Shown here in pieces: positions 1-13,408 of a stretch of 64,000 bases of DNA. Positions within the stretch are counted from its first letter, which is position 1. Each line of letters starts with the position of its first letter. The position numbers were made by a program, and so were the translations under genes. The stretch comes from Anarhynchus alexandrinus (lineage: Eukaryota; Chordata; Aves; Charadriiformes; Charadriidae), in NCBI GenBank assembly GCA_008711295.1, contig VUYV01000074.1, positions 3,070,080-3,134,079 of the forward strand, read 5' to 3'. The notes beneath the pieces were generated by a model. The model did not search any database. It was not told the origin of the DNA and saw only the letters and a program-made list of their open reading frames with translations.

Positions 1-1645
1 AGCGTGACAGTCTGGGGGCTGTGCAGAGATGGCTTGGCCATGTCTGAACTCCTTTCTCCTGCGTGTCACGCACTGGGTTAGCATGTGGCAAGCCAGCAGT
101 CCCTGCGGCTGCGCTATGGACAGGCCTTGAGCAAGAGCACGGGTTGCTTTTTGCCTTGGCCTGCGAAGAGCATCCTGACCTAGAGAGGCAGTCAGGGCCG
201 TGTTCAGGTGCAGGTTGTACCTCACTCCTCGTGCTTAGGGCTTCAGACGAGAGGGCAGCCTTTCCTGGAGTTCGCTGTGCTGGAGTGCGTGAAAAGCGTC
301 ATGTGTAATTCAAGTTGCTTGAGTGGGTCTCTGTCCTGATGCACTGGTGACTCATGCAATCTTCCTTTTCTGCCTTCAGAGCTGTGTTGCCGTGACACTC
401 TTGAGCAATAGCAAGAGCTCATCTGTGAAGAAATCTGGTTTTGGAGAGAGCTTCCAAAATGGTTGGCTATCTGGGGGTTTGTTTGCTTGCTTTGGAGCTC
501 CCATCTCAAAATCACTGACAAAGGTGGCCAAAGCGACATGGTGGGAATGACACTGTTACTCAAGCATTGGCTGAACTCTCTGGTTTTATCCCTCTCCTGT
601 GCAAATGTCGCCTTGTCCCCAGATTCCTCCAGCCAGCCAGGCCCATACCACACATTGAAATCTCTGTTCGCTCTGAATTGTGTGATATAGTTATGCCTCC
701 CAGACCACTACTGCAATGTGAAAATGGCTCCTCTTGTTTTTACAAGGACTTTTCACGGAGCTTGCTCTTTGGAGAGGCAGCACATGGAGAAGCATACATC
801 AGCCTGTGTGGGAATGGGGTGGGGGGGTTGTTTTGTTTTGTTTTTTCCCCTTGGCTACATGAGCAGCTAAAACCTGTAACCTACAGGAGTTGGAAGCTCC
901 ATGCAGAAAATTAGCTTAGGTTGGTGGAAGAGTTGAGATCGCATTTTTCCTGGCTAATTAAAGGATTAAAGGTGCAGAGATTTAGAGTGAACTGTCAGTG
1001 TGCAACAGAAGAGAGCCTTTGATGGTTGAATCCGACTTGAGATTAAACAAATTGCATTTAAATAAGAAATATGTGGCAACAGTTACAGTCTAGATGGGTC
1101 TCTCTCATTTGCTGTCCTCCAGGGTCAGGTAGCTGGTGTGCTGTGACTAGGACTTCTCCTCCCTCACCAGCCTGCTTCTTCCCAAGTGTCTCCCTCTGGA
1201 CTGTTTCAATCTGTTGCCTCTATGCTTTGTAAAACTGGGCTTGTATCTTCTTACCCAGTGCTTTGTGCAGAGGAGCCTTACACGCTACCTTACATGATAA
1301 TGACCCTGCTGCCCACCATAGCAGGAGCATGGTCGCATCCTTGTGGTGTGTTTTGTCATATCTCTGATCCTATTCAAGGAGGTTTTTTTGCATCGTGGTG
1401 CTTTGCTGTCTGCAACTGGAGAGCTAAATACTTTTTTCCCTGTGGACTCTTTTCTGTTGTTCAGTTGTGAAGCGGTGGATGGAAAGAGTCTTTTGGGTTA
1501 TGCCAATAGTTTAATGATGTCTTCCTCTACATAGCAGTGGCTGATAAAATTCTGGAGGGGTAGTTAGCTTCTGCAGGTTCAAAGTCCTTGCTTTCTTTGG
1601 TGCTGATTGATTGTCTTCAATAGATTACACTTGCAAATTGCTTCC

Positions 1646-1646
1646 N
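1646..1646. other. Ambiguous base (N)
   Basis: A single N inside TP63 intron 4. The flanks are not duplicated, so it looks like an isolated uncalled base and not a contig join. Confidence 0.95.
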
Positions 1647-4203
1647 ACGGTAGCTATCTCGGGACAAGGCTTGCTTTCTGCAAGGGCAGGAATTCATCTG
1701 CACAGCATTGTTCAGGGCAACAGCACGTTCTGTCTATGGAGGTTTTGCGCCTTTCTCTGATGCATCATGTATGAGCTGTAAGGAAAACGGGAGTGCCAGA
1801 CAGTGTGAGCCAATAACTTCTTCTGATGTTGCAACTCTGTCTTGTTTTGCTCCATTTTGTCTTACTTCTTTTTAGGGAGGAAGGGGCTTGCCTTTATTTA
1901 CCTTCAACCCATAAAAGACTGTGAGGAGAGTTTGTTTGCTTTTTTTGTTGGGAAGATGGAGGAAATCACAAAATTGAAACTGGTGAAAAATCTGCTGGGA
2001 CTCCATAATCACTCAAAAACATGGCATTACTTACTAATTGGGTGTGGTTAGTTGGGAAATCTGACTTTAAAATTATGTTTCCCAGGGAACTATTCCTGTT
2101 CTCATTGTTATCCAGTAACAAAGACTGCTTTTTCTTTGGGAAAGCAGTCTTGCTTTGAATGGGATAGGTCTTCTCAAAAAGCGTCCACGGCTTGGGGTCC
2201 TCAGTACTTGCAGTTTGCAAATGGAGCAGTGCAGATGTAGCAAGGTCTGTAGGGACAAAGAGCTGGTGTTTTTCTTGGAAAGCCATCTTCAGATCGTGGT
2301 CATGAGGATTTGCATCTAAATCCACATTCATTCCTGTTAGGTTTCCAGTTAGGTCATGCAAATGACATGATTATCTTTCAGTCACTGAGTGAAATAAATC
2401 AATTGGTAGGTATTGAGAGACTTACTGTAATCTGTTTCCAATAACTTATAGATCTGTAACCCTGTCATGGAGTGTTTGGGCAATTAATCCTGATGAGTTT
2501 GCCTAGCAGGCTTGTAGATTCAGCTGCAAAGTGCATCTAGGTCCATGCAAGCTTGCTTTATGCACTTGTGCATACTTGCTGAAATTATAAAGCAACCTAA
2601 GAATTAGCTAAAACTGGTGTGGAATATGCTGTGTTTGAGCCTTCCATTTCTCATGCGACATGTTACTGCACAACTGGGATGTGGTTTTTCCATTCTGTTC
2701 TTAGGGGGTAGAAGACTCAAAACGGAAGATTTTGATTTCTGTAAGAGGGATAGAAAGGACCGCTGCTAACATTTCCCAAACTCATTGCAAACCTTCCTCC
2801 CTTTCTTAATGTTGCTCTGCAGAATGGTTGTCTTCCCTAGCTGCTGCAGTTGCGTAGCTTCAGGGCTGCTGACGAGCATGAGAAAAACTGGAGGAATAAC
2901 CCAAGCCTGGGATGGGCTTGTTGCTCTTCCTAGCAGAGAAGATGCCAGAGCATTGACCTTACTAGCTGCCTGGGGCTTAGGTGCCGCGCTCTGGAGCTGG
3001 AGAAGTCTTGACGGCCTGATGGCTGCAGCAGCGACACTATTGCGTTCCTCAGCATGGTTCTTGACAAGCTGTTTCCCACGGTATGTAGGAAAATCAAGGT
3101 CTCAGTTCAGTAAGGCACTGGAGCGAGTGCATAACCTCTAGCACGTGAATATTCCCTGTGAAATCTATCGGGTTCTGTTGGAGTCAGCAAGGCTGCTCCC
3201 ATCCTTAAAGGTAGGCATCTGCTTAAACACCTTGCTGAATCATGTCTTGACTTTGAAAGCAGGCTCAGGAGAAACCGCACGAGTTGACTCAAGGACTGTA
3301 CTTAGCTAGGTCACTGAAGATGGAAGGAGAGGGCTGAGAGAGGAGGATCTGGGCAAAATACAGATCGCAGAACCTTGCAAATGCTGGTAATAGCTAGTGA
3401 CTATGTTCTTGTCTGACTTTCTTGCCATTCATCCCCAAAGCTTAATTGTATGAATAAAAGGTTTAAAGGTTTGACTTAGTCACCATTTATCCGAAGTATG
3501 CTGGAGCTGCTGTCATGCTTTATTGATCTAGCTTAGATCTGAGTTACTTTATGGGCTCAGAACAACTATGACTTGCCCAGTTAGGTGTGATTTTTGTCTT
3601 TCCTAATCTTTGTTTTCTTTGTGACTCAGAACTAGAGTATGGCCTCATTGGGTCAGTAAATCCAGAAAACAGGGAACATTTGCAGAAATCGTTTCATTCA
3701 GTTTGGATCCTCTGTCCTCTAGGAGAACGAGAGGGCCCTTATCAGATGGTCTTCATACAGAGGAAGAAAATTTGTCCCTGCTTGGTGTCTGCATGTTAGT
3801 TTGTTACCTCCTTCACCATCCTGGCCAGAAAAGCTTTGCTGGCTTTTCACTTTAATTATCAATGAAATGCTCTGCAAGCAGGAGAACAATATTTGCATAG
3901 ATGTAATTCTGGAAATTGAGCGTAATGTGATCAGGAAATGGGACAGGCCCTGGCTGTTATCATGGAAGAGACTTGCTGGTACCTGCACTTTGTTTCAAAT
4001 GTAATAAGATCTGACTCAGGAAAGTTTCCTGGACGTTAATAGAGAAAACTCAATGCCCTTTTGGCAAGGGATTGGTGCTAACCTTTCTGCACAGGAACAA
4101 AAGAGATTTCTTGCAAATTCATAAATCTGTTCTGAAAGGGCCGCTCATAGTAGACTGAAGATTTAGAGGGAAATGGTCTCCCTCGGAGCAGAAAGGCAGG
4201 GGC

Positions 4204-4219
4204 GTGTGTGTGTGTGTGT
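4204..4219. repeat. (GT)n microsatellite
   Basis: A run of about eight GT units in TP63 intron 4. Confidence 0.85.
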
Positions 4220-7200
4220 TCAGGACTTTCTTTTTCTGAGGTAGAAGCCAAGGAACAAGGCGCTTGTGTGCGCTGCCAGTGAAATCTCAGCGGGAAGACA
4301 TGATGCTACTTGCAAGGTATGCACAAGACAAGACCAGAGGCGCCGCAGTGCTTGATTACTGTCAAGGGCTCAGTTGGAACTTGCCTTTGCTCTTTGGCCT
4401 GCAGCGTTTATGTAGAAATTGGGGACGCTGCTGCTTGCTTCCAAAGCTTTGCCTTGATGGGTCCTGCCCACATCTTAGGCGGGGAGGAAAGGGGGGGTGG
4501 TGGGGGGGCTCAGAGCCTATGAAGTAAACAGGAAAATTACTCACCTTAATGATGCATTTCACTGGCACTGCTGCTTTGAGAGCCTGTCAGATTTAATACT
4601 TTCTGTCTTTCCTCCCATCGCCTCCCATAGGTGTGATTAATACTTTATTAGAAGGATGAAGTGGAGAGGTATCTGTACTTTCCCTCAGGTGCAATAAACA
4701 GGAGGAAAAAGGGAGATGAGTAGGAAAGAAAAGGGATCTCCTTTTTCCATCAGAACCATTCAGTCTTTGTCAAGAGCACAAACACAGAAGAGAGCTCGTT
4801 GACTGACTGGGCTGGTGGCCCCTTGTTTTACTGGAGCATTCAAGTTCACAGGTGAGACCCTTGGCCTCCCGGTTAGCTGCCAGCCCTGCTCCATGAGGTG
4901 CAGTGGCTGGTTCCCCACTCGAGGGACAGCCAGGAAGGTCGTCGGGCCAGGACTTGGTCACAGCATGACGTTGAGGTAGGCATGCCCAGCCAAGAAAATA
5001 CCCGCACGGTCATCGACCTGCTCAAACTGCTCAGTCCATTGCAGAGGCAGACATGGTCTTGCTCTGTGCTCAGGAAAGACTTCATGTGTTTTGGCTGTGT
5101 GTTTTAGTATAGGTAATGAACCCCAGGTTTCACAGGGGTGGTTCTGGATATTTTTGCATTTTCCAAGTTGGGCTGGGCTGTGGTGCCCCAGAGCTCGCAC
5201 TGGCTCACACTTGGTCTGTCTGGTCTGTGTCTTTGGATGAAGTAGAGCTATAGGGGGCTACTGTGGGAGAGCCCTGAGTTGTCATGTGCACAAATTCAGG
5301 ATCCGAAGGTGTCTATTCCACCATCTAAGGAGACGGGAGTGCTCAGCCAGACCTGCCAGCTTTCCTCCTGGATGAAAGCTGCTGGAAGCTCTCCCCTTTG
5401 AAATAAGTTTAGCATCCCTTGCTTGCATTGAACCTACGCTGTCTGGAGATGTCCTGCAGTTTGTGTCAGAACGCACTCACCAGCTGGAGGGTTGTTGTTG
5501 AAATGAGTAGTGAAGTTCACCCACAAGGGGTACGGGGAACAAAAGAGGGATCTGTCATGGACATGTGTACAGGGCTTAATAGGTAGTAGAAGTCCAACTA
5601 GGCCTTCAGTATCGCTTTAGGAAGGCAAGGAAAATACAAATAATATCTATGTGAACTTCTTCAGTGGTTATTTGTCCTTTAAGTAGACTCCACTGAATCT
5701 AAATCTTAAGCTGAGAAAGAGGGAACAGGGCAAAGGTGTTACATATGAGAGGTCAGAAGACATTAAACTTGCTTTTAGCGTTGAATTGCTTACATTTTCT
5801 CTCCTGTAGCCCCCTGTAAGAATGAGAGTGTGCAGACAACCAGCTTGCATCTCCTCTGAGCCCATCAGTGACCCAACTAGGAAGATAGACCCATATTTGA
5901 TGCATATACTCTTACCCTCACGATACCCTGTGGCAATTTGCAAGTAGGTCAGCCCTTTGGCATGAGCCAGAATTTGGGTGGAAATCTGTCACCATTTAGC
6001 AAAGTGTCCTGCTTTCCAGGGTGTTGAACGGTGCAGTCTGTGGCAGAGCGTCTTATACCTCTGGGTCTGACCCTGCCCCTAAATTGCAGGCTTGGGATGT
6101 TGCTGATTGAAAAGACTACGTTGCCAGAACAACTTCATTGTGTTCTTTTTTATTTTTTTTTTTCTTAAAATGTGTTCTTTCATCCAGCTTGGCTTCCCTC
6201 TGCTGTAACAGGTACTGTACTAATGAATCATTAACTTTCCTTTGAGATATCCATGAAATCTCCCTATTTGCTGATGAGGAAACTAAAAGGAGTTTTGGAG
6301 TTAGGCCTTACATCTGGCATTTCCTTGTACCCTGTTTCCTCTCCTTGATCTTCAGCTGGTGTGGAGCTATGTGAACCTGTAACTGTATCCCAAATTGCTG
6401 AGGACCCAAAGCATACATCTAGGCTCTAGAGGGCTGCACGGCTTGATCTGCTTGTCTGGGACCATTCCAGCTGATTCACTTTGAACCACACTGGATTTGG
6501 TGGGAACAGGCAAAAATCCTAAAGCTCTCCAAAATAAGCTTTGCCATTTGCTTATCTTAATTGAGCATGCAGAGAACCAACCAGTAGGGACGACGTCTGT
6601 GCTGCTGTGGTTCTTCCCCCCCCTCATGGTTGAGTTCATTGCCCTTTGACTTTCAGCAGGGGACAAAAGTGACTAGGAGATGCACTAAAAGTTGGTGTCT
6701 GATTACTCCAGACATGTTTCCTCTGGCTGGTTAGAGTTTTTGGAGTTTGGCTGGTAGGATGGAGCATGCTGAAACATGTGGGCTTGAAACAAGTGAGATC
6801 TGGGAGGCTAATAGGAAGCAAACAGCAGCCGTCTTCTTTGGCTGAACCTGAGACGGATGATTGTTAGAAGGTTTAATCCCCCATGCCAGGCTAGGAGGAG
6901 GTTTGAAATGGCTAACCTAGGCTCTACTTAAAGCAGTCCATGAGCAGAACAGGTTCTGGTGCTCAACATCTGAGGCCGATGCTGTGCACATGAGACAGCA
7001 GTAGTATGTGGTGGGGTGGGTTTGCTGTCGGAAACTTGGATGCATTCTTTCCAGTTCATTTCTAGAGTCCTTTATAATAAAATTCTGGCTTCCTTTAAAA
7101 TAAAAATCGAATCAGACCTTTCTGAAGTCCAGGTTTGGCTTCACAAATGCCCTTACGCAGAGGCATACCAGCTTCAGCAGGCAGGGCTTAACAGTGCTGC

Positions 7201-9399
7201 CAAAAATTAAGCATATGCCAAAGGTTTTTTTGCTAATTCAAGTCTTAGATTTTTACCTGCAGCTTTGGTGAATGTGTTCTGGTGATGAATAGAATTGGCT
7301 GGAAGGATTATTGCTAGTTATGTCACTGTCACAGTCTAGCTGGTGTGACACTTGGTGTCATACTAATCGACTTAGTTTCATGTGAACAAACACACATGGT
7401 CATATTTGTACACTCACTTGCATTACCTGCAAGAAGGTGTGTGTATTTTATATAGAAGAAAATACTTGTACCTGCAGTGTAGCACTTCATTTGCAGTGGG
7501 TTCCCCTCCTGCTGGGAGGATGTGAAGCAGCTGAGTGTCTGTGTGGATAGTGGAGCTGTAGAAGGAGGGAACAAACGCAATGAAGTTGTCCACGGAGCTG
7601 CTTCTGCATTCACTGTAATGATTAAAAATATTGCTGTCAAATTTTGACTTACTAATTAACGTTCAGAAGTTGAAGCTGATGTTTTTCAATTCCAATTTTA
7701 ACTAATATTTTAGTCTAATTCTGTTTGCTCCTCACTATTCTGCCAAATGTTAATGCTTTCTAGCCTTTAGGTGAGTTTGGGCAGTATGAGAGTAGGCTTT
7801 CCACAGTGTGTGTTTCTTAGTGTTGTATCTTCTTTGATAGTCAAACGGGTTGCTTAAGTAGTTGTGTGTTTATAATACAGAAGACACTGGGAGTCCTAGA
7901 TAACAATTTCAGAGTCTGAGAGTCGAACAGGATAAAAAGAGCCTGTGTCCAGCCCCCCCCCCCTTTTTGTTTTTTTTTAAAAAAAAACAACCCAAACAAA
8001 TAAACCAACCCAACCCAAACACCAATGCATGAAGTATAACAATGCAGCATGAGGCCCCATGCATGGGAGGCTTTATTTGCAAAATGAGCCTAAAGAAAAG
8101 TCCTTTGAGGAAGGAGGTACCACACATTTAGTGTTTTACTGATGGCCTGTAAATTAGTTGTGTTAATGTCAGTTAATCAGCAGAGCCTATAAAAATGTCA
8201 CAGGGATGTGCAGAGTCACGAGCTGGAAGAAACTCTGATCCTGTGGAAATCAGCGCAGCAGTCAGACCCTGGTACACTTGCAAAGCGTGTTTTTTGGCCT
8301 GTTACATTGCATCAGAGGGAACTGTGCTGTGGTTGGGAAAATTCTCTGCTGTTTTGTGTATGTGTGTAAACTTGTGCTTGCAAGAAGGTATCTGAGAGTG
8401 TACCTCAGATTTTGGGTAATAGCTTTCACAGGGAGCATTTGTTTTGTGTTATTTCATTCAGTGAAAATTCCCATGTTATAACGTGGGATCCCGCCGTCAG
8501 CGGGCACTTACTGCGGCCCACAGGGGAAGATGATGTTCAGCTTTGGCTTTCAGCACATTCGCTCTCATTTCATACCTTCACCTCACTTGCAAAATTTCCC
8601 ATGCGAATTAGCTTATCAGAAATGCAAATTACTAGACATTGTTAGCATCTGAAACTTATTTGGTACTGCTAAAGTTTCAGTTTAAAAACTGGCAGAGAAG
8701 CTGGATATTATAGACAAGCAGAGTGTGAGCTGGGTATGGCAAGGTAAGGCCATTTGACTGCCGGAGTCTTATGATTCTGGTCTTTAATGAAATTAATTTC
8801 AAAAAGACTTAAAAAAAAAATAAAGTAGACTAGCAAACATCCTTTACAGCCATCACTTTGTATCAAAAAACATGCATAGAATAATTCCCAGCTTGCCTCT
8901 GAAGTCTTCCACCAGGGTTTTTTACTCTCTTGAAACTGTTAATTCCTTATTGTTGTTCATTTGAAAGAAAAAAAAGTGTTTGCAAGCCAAACCTCAAAAG
9001 GTCTTCAATTGTTGATGAAATAAGTCTAGATATGAAACTGAAATGTAAAAGCCCGCAGATGTGAGATTTTAAAATTTACAACTGTTTGACAGTGCAAAAG
9101 TAGCATGGGAAAATATCAGTAGTGTTTCTGTTATCGTTGTGGCTTTGCTGGCCATGTTAGCTAGGAGTGTTCCTAAAGCAGATAATACATCCTGATCAAG
9201 GTAGTTTTGAATTAAAATCTCTGGGGAGTCTCAAGCGAGATGCTGAAGTATTGTTGCATGAATGAACAATCTCATTTTCCTAAAGATGGGAGAATCTAGT
9301 GGATGCTCCGGATTCAACATTTTGGGGAATTTCAGGGCGTCTCCCACAGTATGATCACTTGGGCATGTCCCCCATGAGCTCTGTTCTCTGCCTGCTGTC

Positions 9400-10560
9400 C
9401 TCTGAGACGGGGTGCGTGGCTGGGGACGGGTATTTGCGGGGTGGTGGGAGGGGACAGGAGGGAAGTGCAGCGCAGAGGAAATCGCAGGGGTTCGTATGGG
9501 GAGGGGGGCACACGGAGCTGGTTCTTTCTGCCAAGGCGAGTAGATGCCTGCGCACACAGCTCCCCATCTGCTGGGGGAAGGGGGGGGGACACCCCCAAAC
9601 CTGCTTTTCTCTCCCTTTTAGCATCGCGCGGTAGCACAAGGCAGGACCCGCGCCAGCTCAGCCGAGCGCAAGCGGCCCTTTTCAGCACCGCTTCTCCCAA
9701 CCCCCCCCGAGCGGGCGAGCGGCTCCGCGGCGGGGCGGCAGGCGGGGAGGGGACCCGCCGCACCAGGCACCGTCCCGCCGAATCCCTGTCCGCGGGCTAC
9801 GTTTCTCCGTTCTCCTCCCTGCCACCCCTCCCCTTCCCCGTTTACCTAAGCAGGTCAACACACACATATGTTTTTTTTTTTCTTTATTTTTTTTTTTTCA
9901 GTAAGGTTTCCAAGGCGCACCAGCTGCCGTCGGCGTCCGGTCCGGCGTTGGGAGCGCCGCCAGCCCCGGGGGCAGCGCGGAGCTGCACCGACACGTTCCT
10001 CAACGCTTCTCCCATTTCTCTTGCGGTTTTCGCGGCGCTGCCCCATCCCCACGCAGCTCGTGGGTCGTGTGTTCTCCCCCCCCTCCTTTCCTCCCCGTCC
10101 TCCGCCGTCCCCTCCGCGCTGCCGGCCGGGGGGACGCGGGGGCCCACCTGCCTGATGTCAACATCTCGGAGGGTGAGGCCGGGGAGGAATGTGCCGCTCC
10201 CAACCCGGCGCAGGTAATTAATCCCCGCGACTGACAGGTGGCAACAGGCGGCCTTTGGCTGCGGCTCCTGGGGAAAAGCGCTCGGAGGAAGGATTTTGAG
10301 AGCTCGTCAGCAGCCTTCGTGCGCGCCGGGCGATGCGCGGCTCAAGGGGAACGTGAAGTTTAAGTCTCCGCAAAGGCGGACGCCCTTGGGTGAATCGCTG
10401 CCTTTCCCCAAGGAGGGGAAAGAGGGTGACATGGTTTTTGGTTTGCCCCTGGGGCGGAGAAGTTTGGTATATGTCTGCAAAGCACTTGTGGGGCTGTGTC
10501 AGCATCACCTCCTGCTCCCGTCCTTCCCGGCTGTCACATGGTGGTCTCCCCTTCAGGCAG
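9400..10560. promoter_or_regulatory. Intragenic CpG island in TP63 intron 4
   Basis: A strongly GC-rich, CpG-dense block, densest at about 9640-9840 and 9905-10215, stands out from the AT-moderate intron around it. It has GC boxes (GGGGCGG at 9732-9738 and 10451-10457), long G runs near 9576-9588, and a T-rich tract at 9870-9899 that splits the dense part in two. A donor-like CAG|GTAATT sits at 10211-10218. What I see is composition and motifs. That it acts as an alternative promoter, an antisense or lncRNA promoter, or an enhancer is inference. The long open frames here, such as + 9441-10217, follow from high GC and have no recognisable domain. Confidence 0.7.
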
Positions 10561-13090
10561 GGGATGCTCACAGGGGGTCTCGCTAGCGCTGTGGGCTGTG
10601 AGTCTGGGGGTTGGATCTGTAGGCGCATCGGGACTGATGATCTCTGGACCTATCTGTTGTGCCTGTGGTTTCAATGTCCACTACATCCACTTGCAGCAAG
10701 CTGTCTGCTTTTCTCTGGAGCCTGATGAGATAGAGAACCTCAAACCAGAGCTAGTAAGCGTTGGACCTCAGAGGACCTCAAACAAGTCAGCTAGTAAGCG
10801 GTGAGGTTAAGGTTATGCTGAGCCAAAGGTTAAATCTGGCAGGAGATGTGTATGTCCACAGTATTCCTGGTAGAACTCCTGGGCTTCCCCACTGAGTGTC
10901 CCCTGGGTACAAGTCAGAGTGTGTGTGCATGTACACACATGTGTATCTGGGGTGTCCCCCTCCCATGTCCCCAACAGTTTTTTTGTGAATGAAAAATTAA
11001 ATCACTGTTCATCAAAGTAAAAACACTTACGGTGCATGCATAAATCTCTATTTTTATTCTTAGTAGGTAACTTACTTTCTTCCCACTGCTTTTTTTTTTT
11101 CTCCTAGATGAATAAGCCTTACTCAGGCAATTTTCTATTTCTTTGTGACTCCTTGTTCTCATCTGCAAATTCTTCAGTGCACGTAAATGTTGCTTTCCCA
11201 CTCCTCTAACCTGTTCTTTTTTTCCCATTCTTGGTATTAGTTAGGGGAGAAAACACAGCTGACCGGCTTTGAAAACGTTAAGCAAAATTAATCTAGTGTT
11301 TAACTGAGTTGAACTAAAACGTGACTTCTTGAAAGAAGTTTGCAAAAGATTTGAAAGACCTGTTGATCTGAGCAGAAGGCGCTCAGGGCGCTGTCACTCT
11401 ATAAGCCAGCCTCTGGGATCACCTTCAAGTTGACATCCGTCAGCATTCGCAGAGCTGGCTGAACCCTGCTCCTTTTAAAGACTTAGGGGCCATAATCCCT
11501 CGGCTAAATGAGATGGTAAGACCAATATTAGAGGTAGATTTCCCAAGTAGTGCTCAGGGGATTTCGCTGCATCAGAGTCTTGCAGGGGAATTGAATGCTC
11601 AGTGAAAAGCTGTTGCAGCTTGTATTGCACCCAGCACTTACTTCCAGGAGACTTCTGTCCTGTCTAGCAAAAATTCTCCATTTGAGAGGTGAAAAGTGTT
11701 TTATTTTCTTCTTGAAGCACTTTGTTGACACACCTTCCGGAGAAGGGGCTTGCTGAGAAATCAGACAGGTGTTGCCTGATGATGGCTGGCGTGTGCGTAT
11801 TGTGATACTGAATTACCAGCCGGGGTGCCAAGAGTGGGTAATACAGTATGTCTGCACAGGCAGGTGGGGAGGGGAGGGCAGGGCTGCAGGCACTGGAATG
11901 TTTTCTTCTTTCCTTTTAAAACATATTATTAAGCAAAAAGCTAAATTCACTGTTGTTCTAAGCAATCTCTTGAAGTCTGCTTATTTGGGCATGGCATGCA
12001 GCACTCGAACCCCAAAGAAAAGTTGAAGCCAAAGCTCTTTCCTCTCCCTCTTGAATGGATAACATGTCGCCAGGCTCCACTCCTTTGTTTTAAATAACTT
12101 TCTGGTCCGTATGTCTGGTAGAAATGGTGTTTCTGCTCCTCAGGCTGTTGGCGCATCTTTTGTTCCTGCTGCTAGATCATGCCTACTGTCATCTCACTAA
12201 AGGACAGGTTTGTCGATAGGGTCAAGCTCATTTTTGATATTTTTGCTCCTAATTAATTTAATTTTCCTACACTGGCAAGTAACAGAAGTGTGTTGATTAA
12301 TAGTCATGCTCTGGATTTCTGGGAATTGCTGCTCTCATGATCTTACCCCTCATACAGTCAGCGTTTGTCAGTTCCCATAGAAAAATGGTGGGCAGGGGGA
12401 CTGTCACCTTCTGTGAAGTGGGGAGGTTTGGGGACTGCAAGGGAGAGGCACCCGTGCTGAGAGGGGCAACCTTTGCTTGCAGGCAATTTCTCAATGCACA
12501 GACAGCTCCTGCCTCGGGGTTTGTTTTTTTCTGATGCTTATTTGCTTTGAAATCTATATACAATATCCTGTCTTGCTCCGTGGATGTAGCGATTATCACT
12601 GATCCAGTCCGAAGTCACCATGACCTAGTTGTTTGCATCTATTTATGCCAATAGATGGCTGGGCGTCAGGTTACCCACGGTTGCAGCAAACTTGGCAGGG
12701 TGGGAAACTCAAGCCCCTTACTGTCCGACAGCAGGTACCCCGTGGACAGATTTACACCGGTGTTAAATGACCGGCCGCTCAGCGATTACACACTCGCAGG
12801 CGGCAGTGCCTGGGGTAGATGTGAAATTGTGGCTGTATGCCACAGCCCTGAGCCCTGTGTAGTGCCCATGAGGTTTGAACTCCTCTTGCGATCGGGTGAC
12901 AAAAAGGTGGCGCAGCCCTCCTGCTGTCTTGTCTGTTGCTGTGCTGGGCGCTGCCGCGTGCCTCCCCGTGCCCCAACCCTGTCCCAAAGCAGAGGTGGGC
13001 TCCTGGTCACCCTCCTTCTCTGACATGCCAAGTTCAAGGTGCTGGTCAGAGCCTGGAGCTCTTGAGTCTGCCCTGTGCTTTGGGGACACG

Positions 13091-13146
13091 TGTGTATATC
13101 TCTCTCTATATATAGACAGAGAGGAAGAGATATATATGTATATATT
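13091..13146. repeat. TC/TA-rich simple repeat
   Basis: Alternating TC, TA and GA dinucleotides form a degenerate, partly self-complementary microsatellite in TP63 intron 4. Confidence 0.7.
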
Positions 13147-13378
13147 TCTTTGTCACATAGGCTTGTTCATCGTAACCTATTAGCCCTTGGCTGTTCACTT
13201 TCGTGAATTTAAGCTGCAGTTCAGATGCCTGCCTTGCTGGTTGTAGCCAAAGGGGTCTGGCAGTTGGGGTGCTGAAGAGTGGGTGAGGAGCAGATCCCTT
13301 CCTTGCTGTTTCACCTGCAGCCTCAGTATTCATGCGAGCGTTGGGCACCAATCCTGTCCTTATGAAAGCAGTGATATT

Positions 13379-13408
13379 TTATTGTTGTTGTTATTATTAT
13401 TGTTATTT
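13379..13408. repeat. (TTG/TTA)n simple repeat
   Basis: A short run of TTG followed by TTA trinucleotides in TP63 intron 4. Confidence 0.7.

Noticed and set aside
9441..10217. 258-codon open frame on + in the CpG island
   Set aside because: High GC removes stops. The frame crosses a T-rich tract, has overlapping long frames on the other strand, shows no domain, and is not in phase with exon 5 through the donor at 10214.
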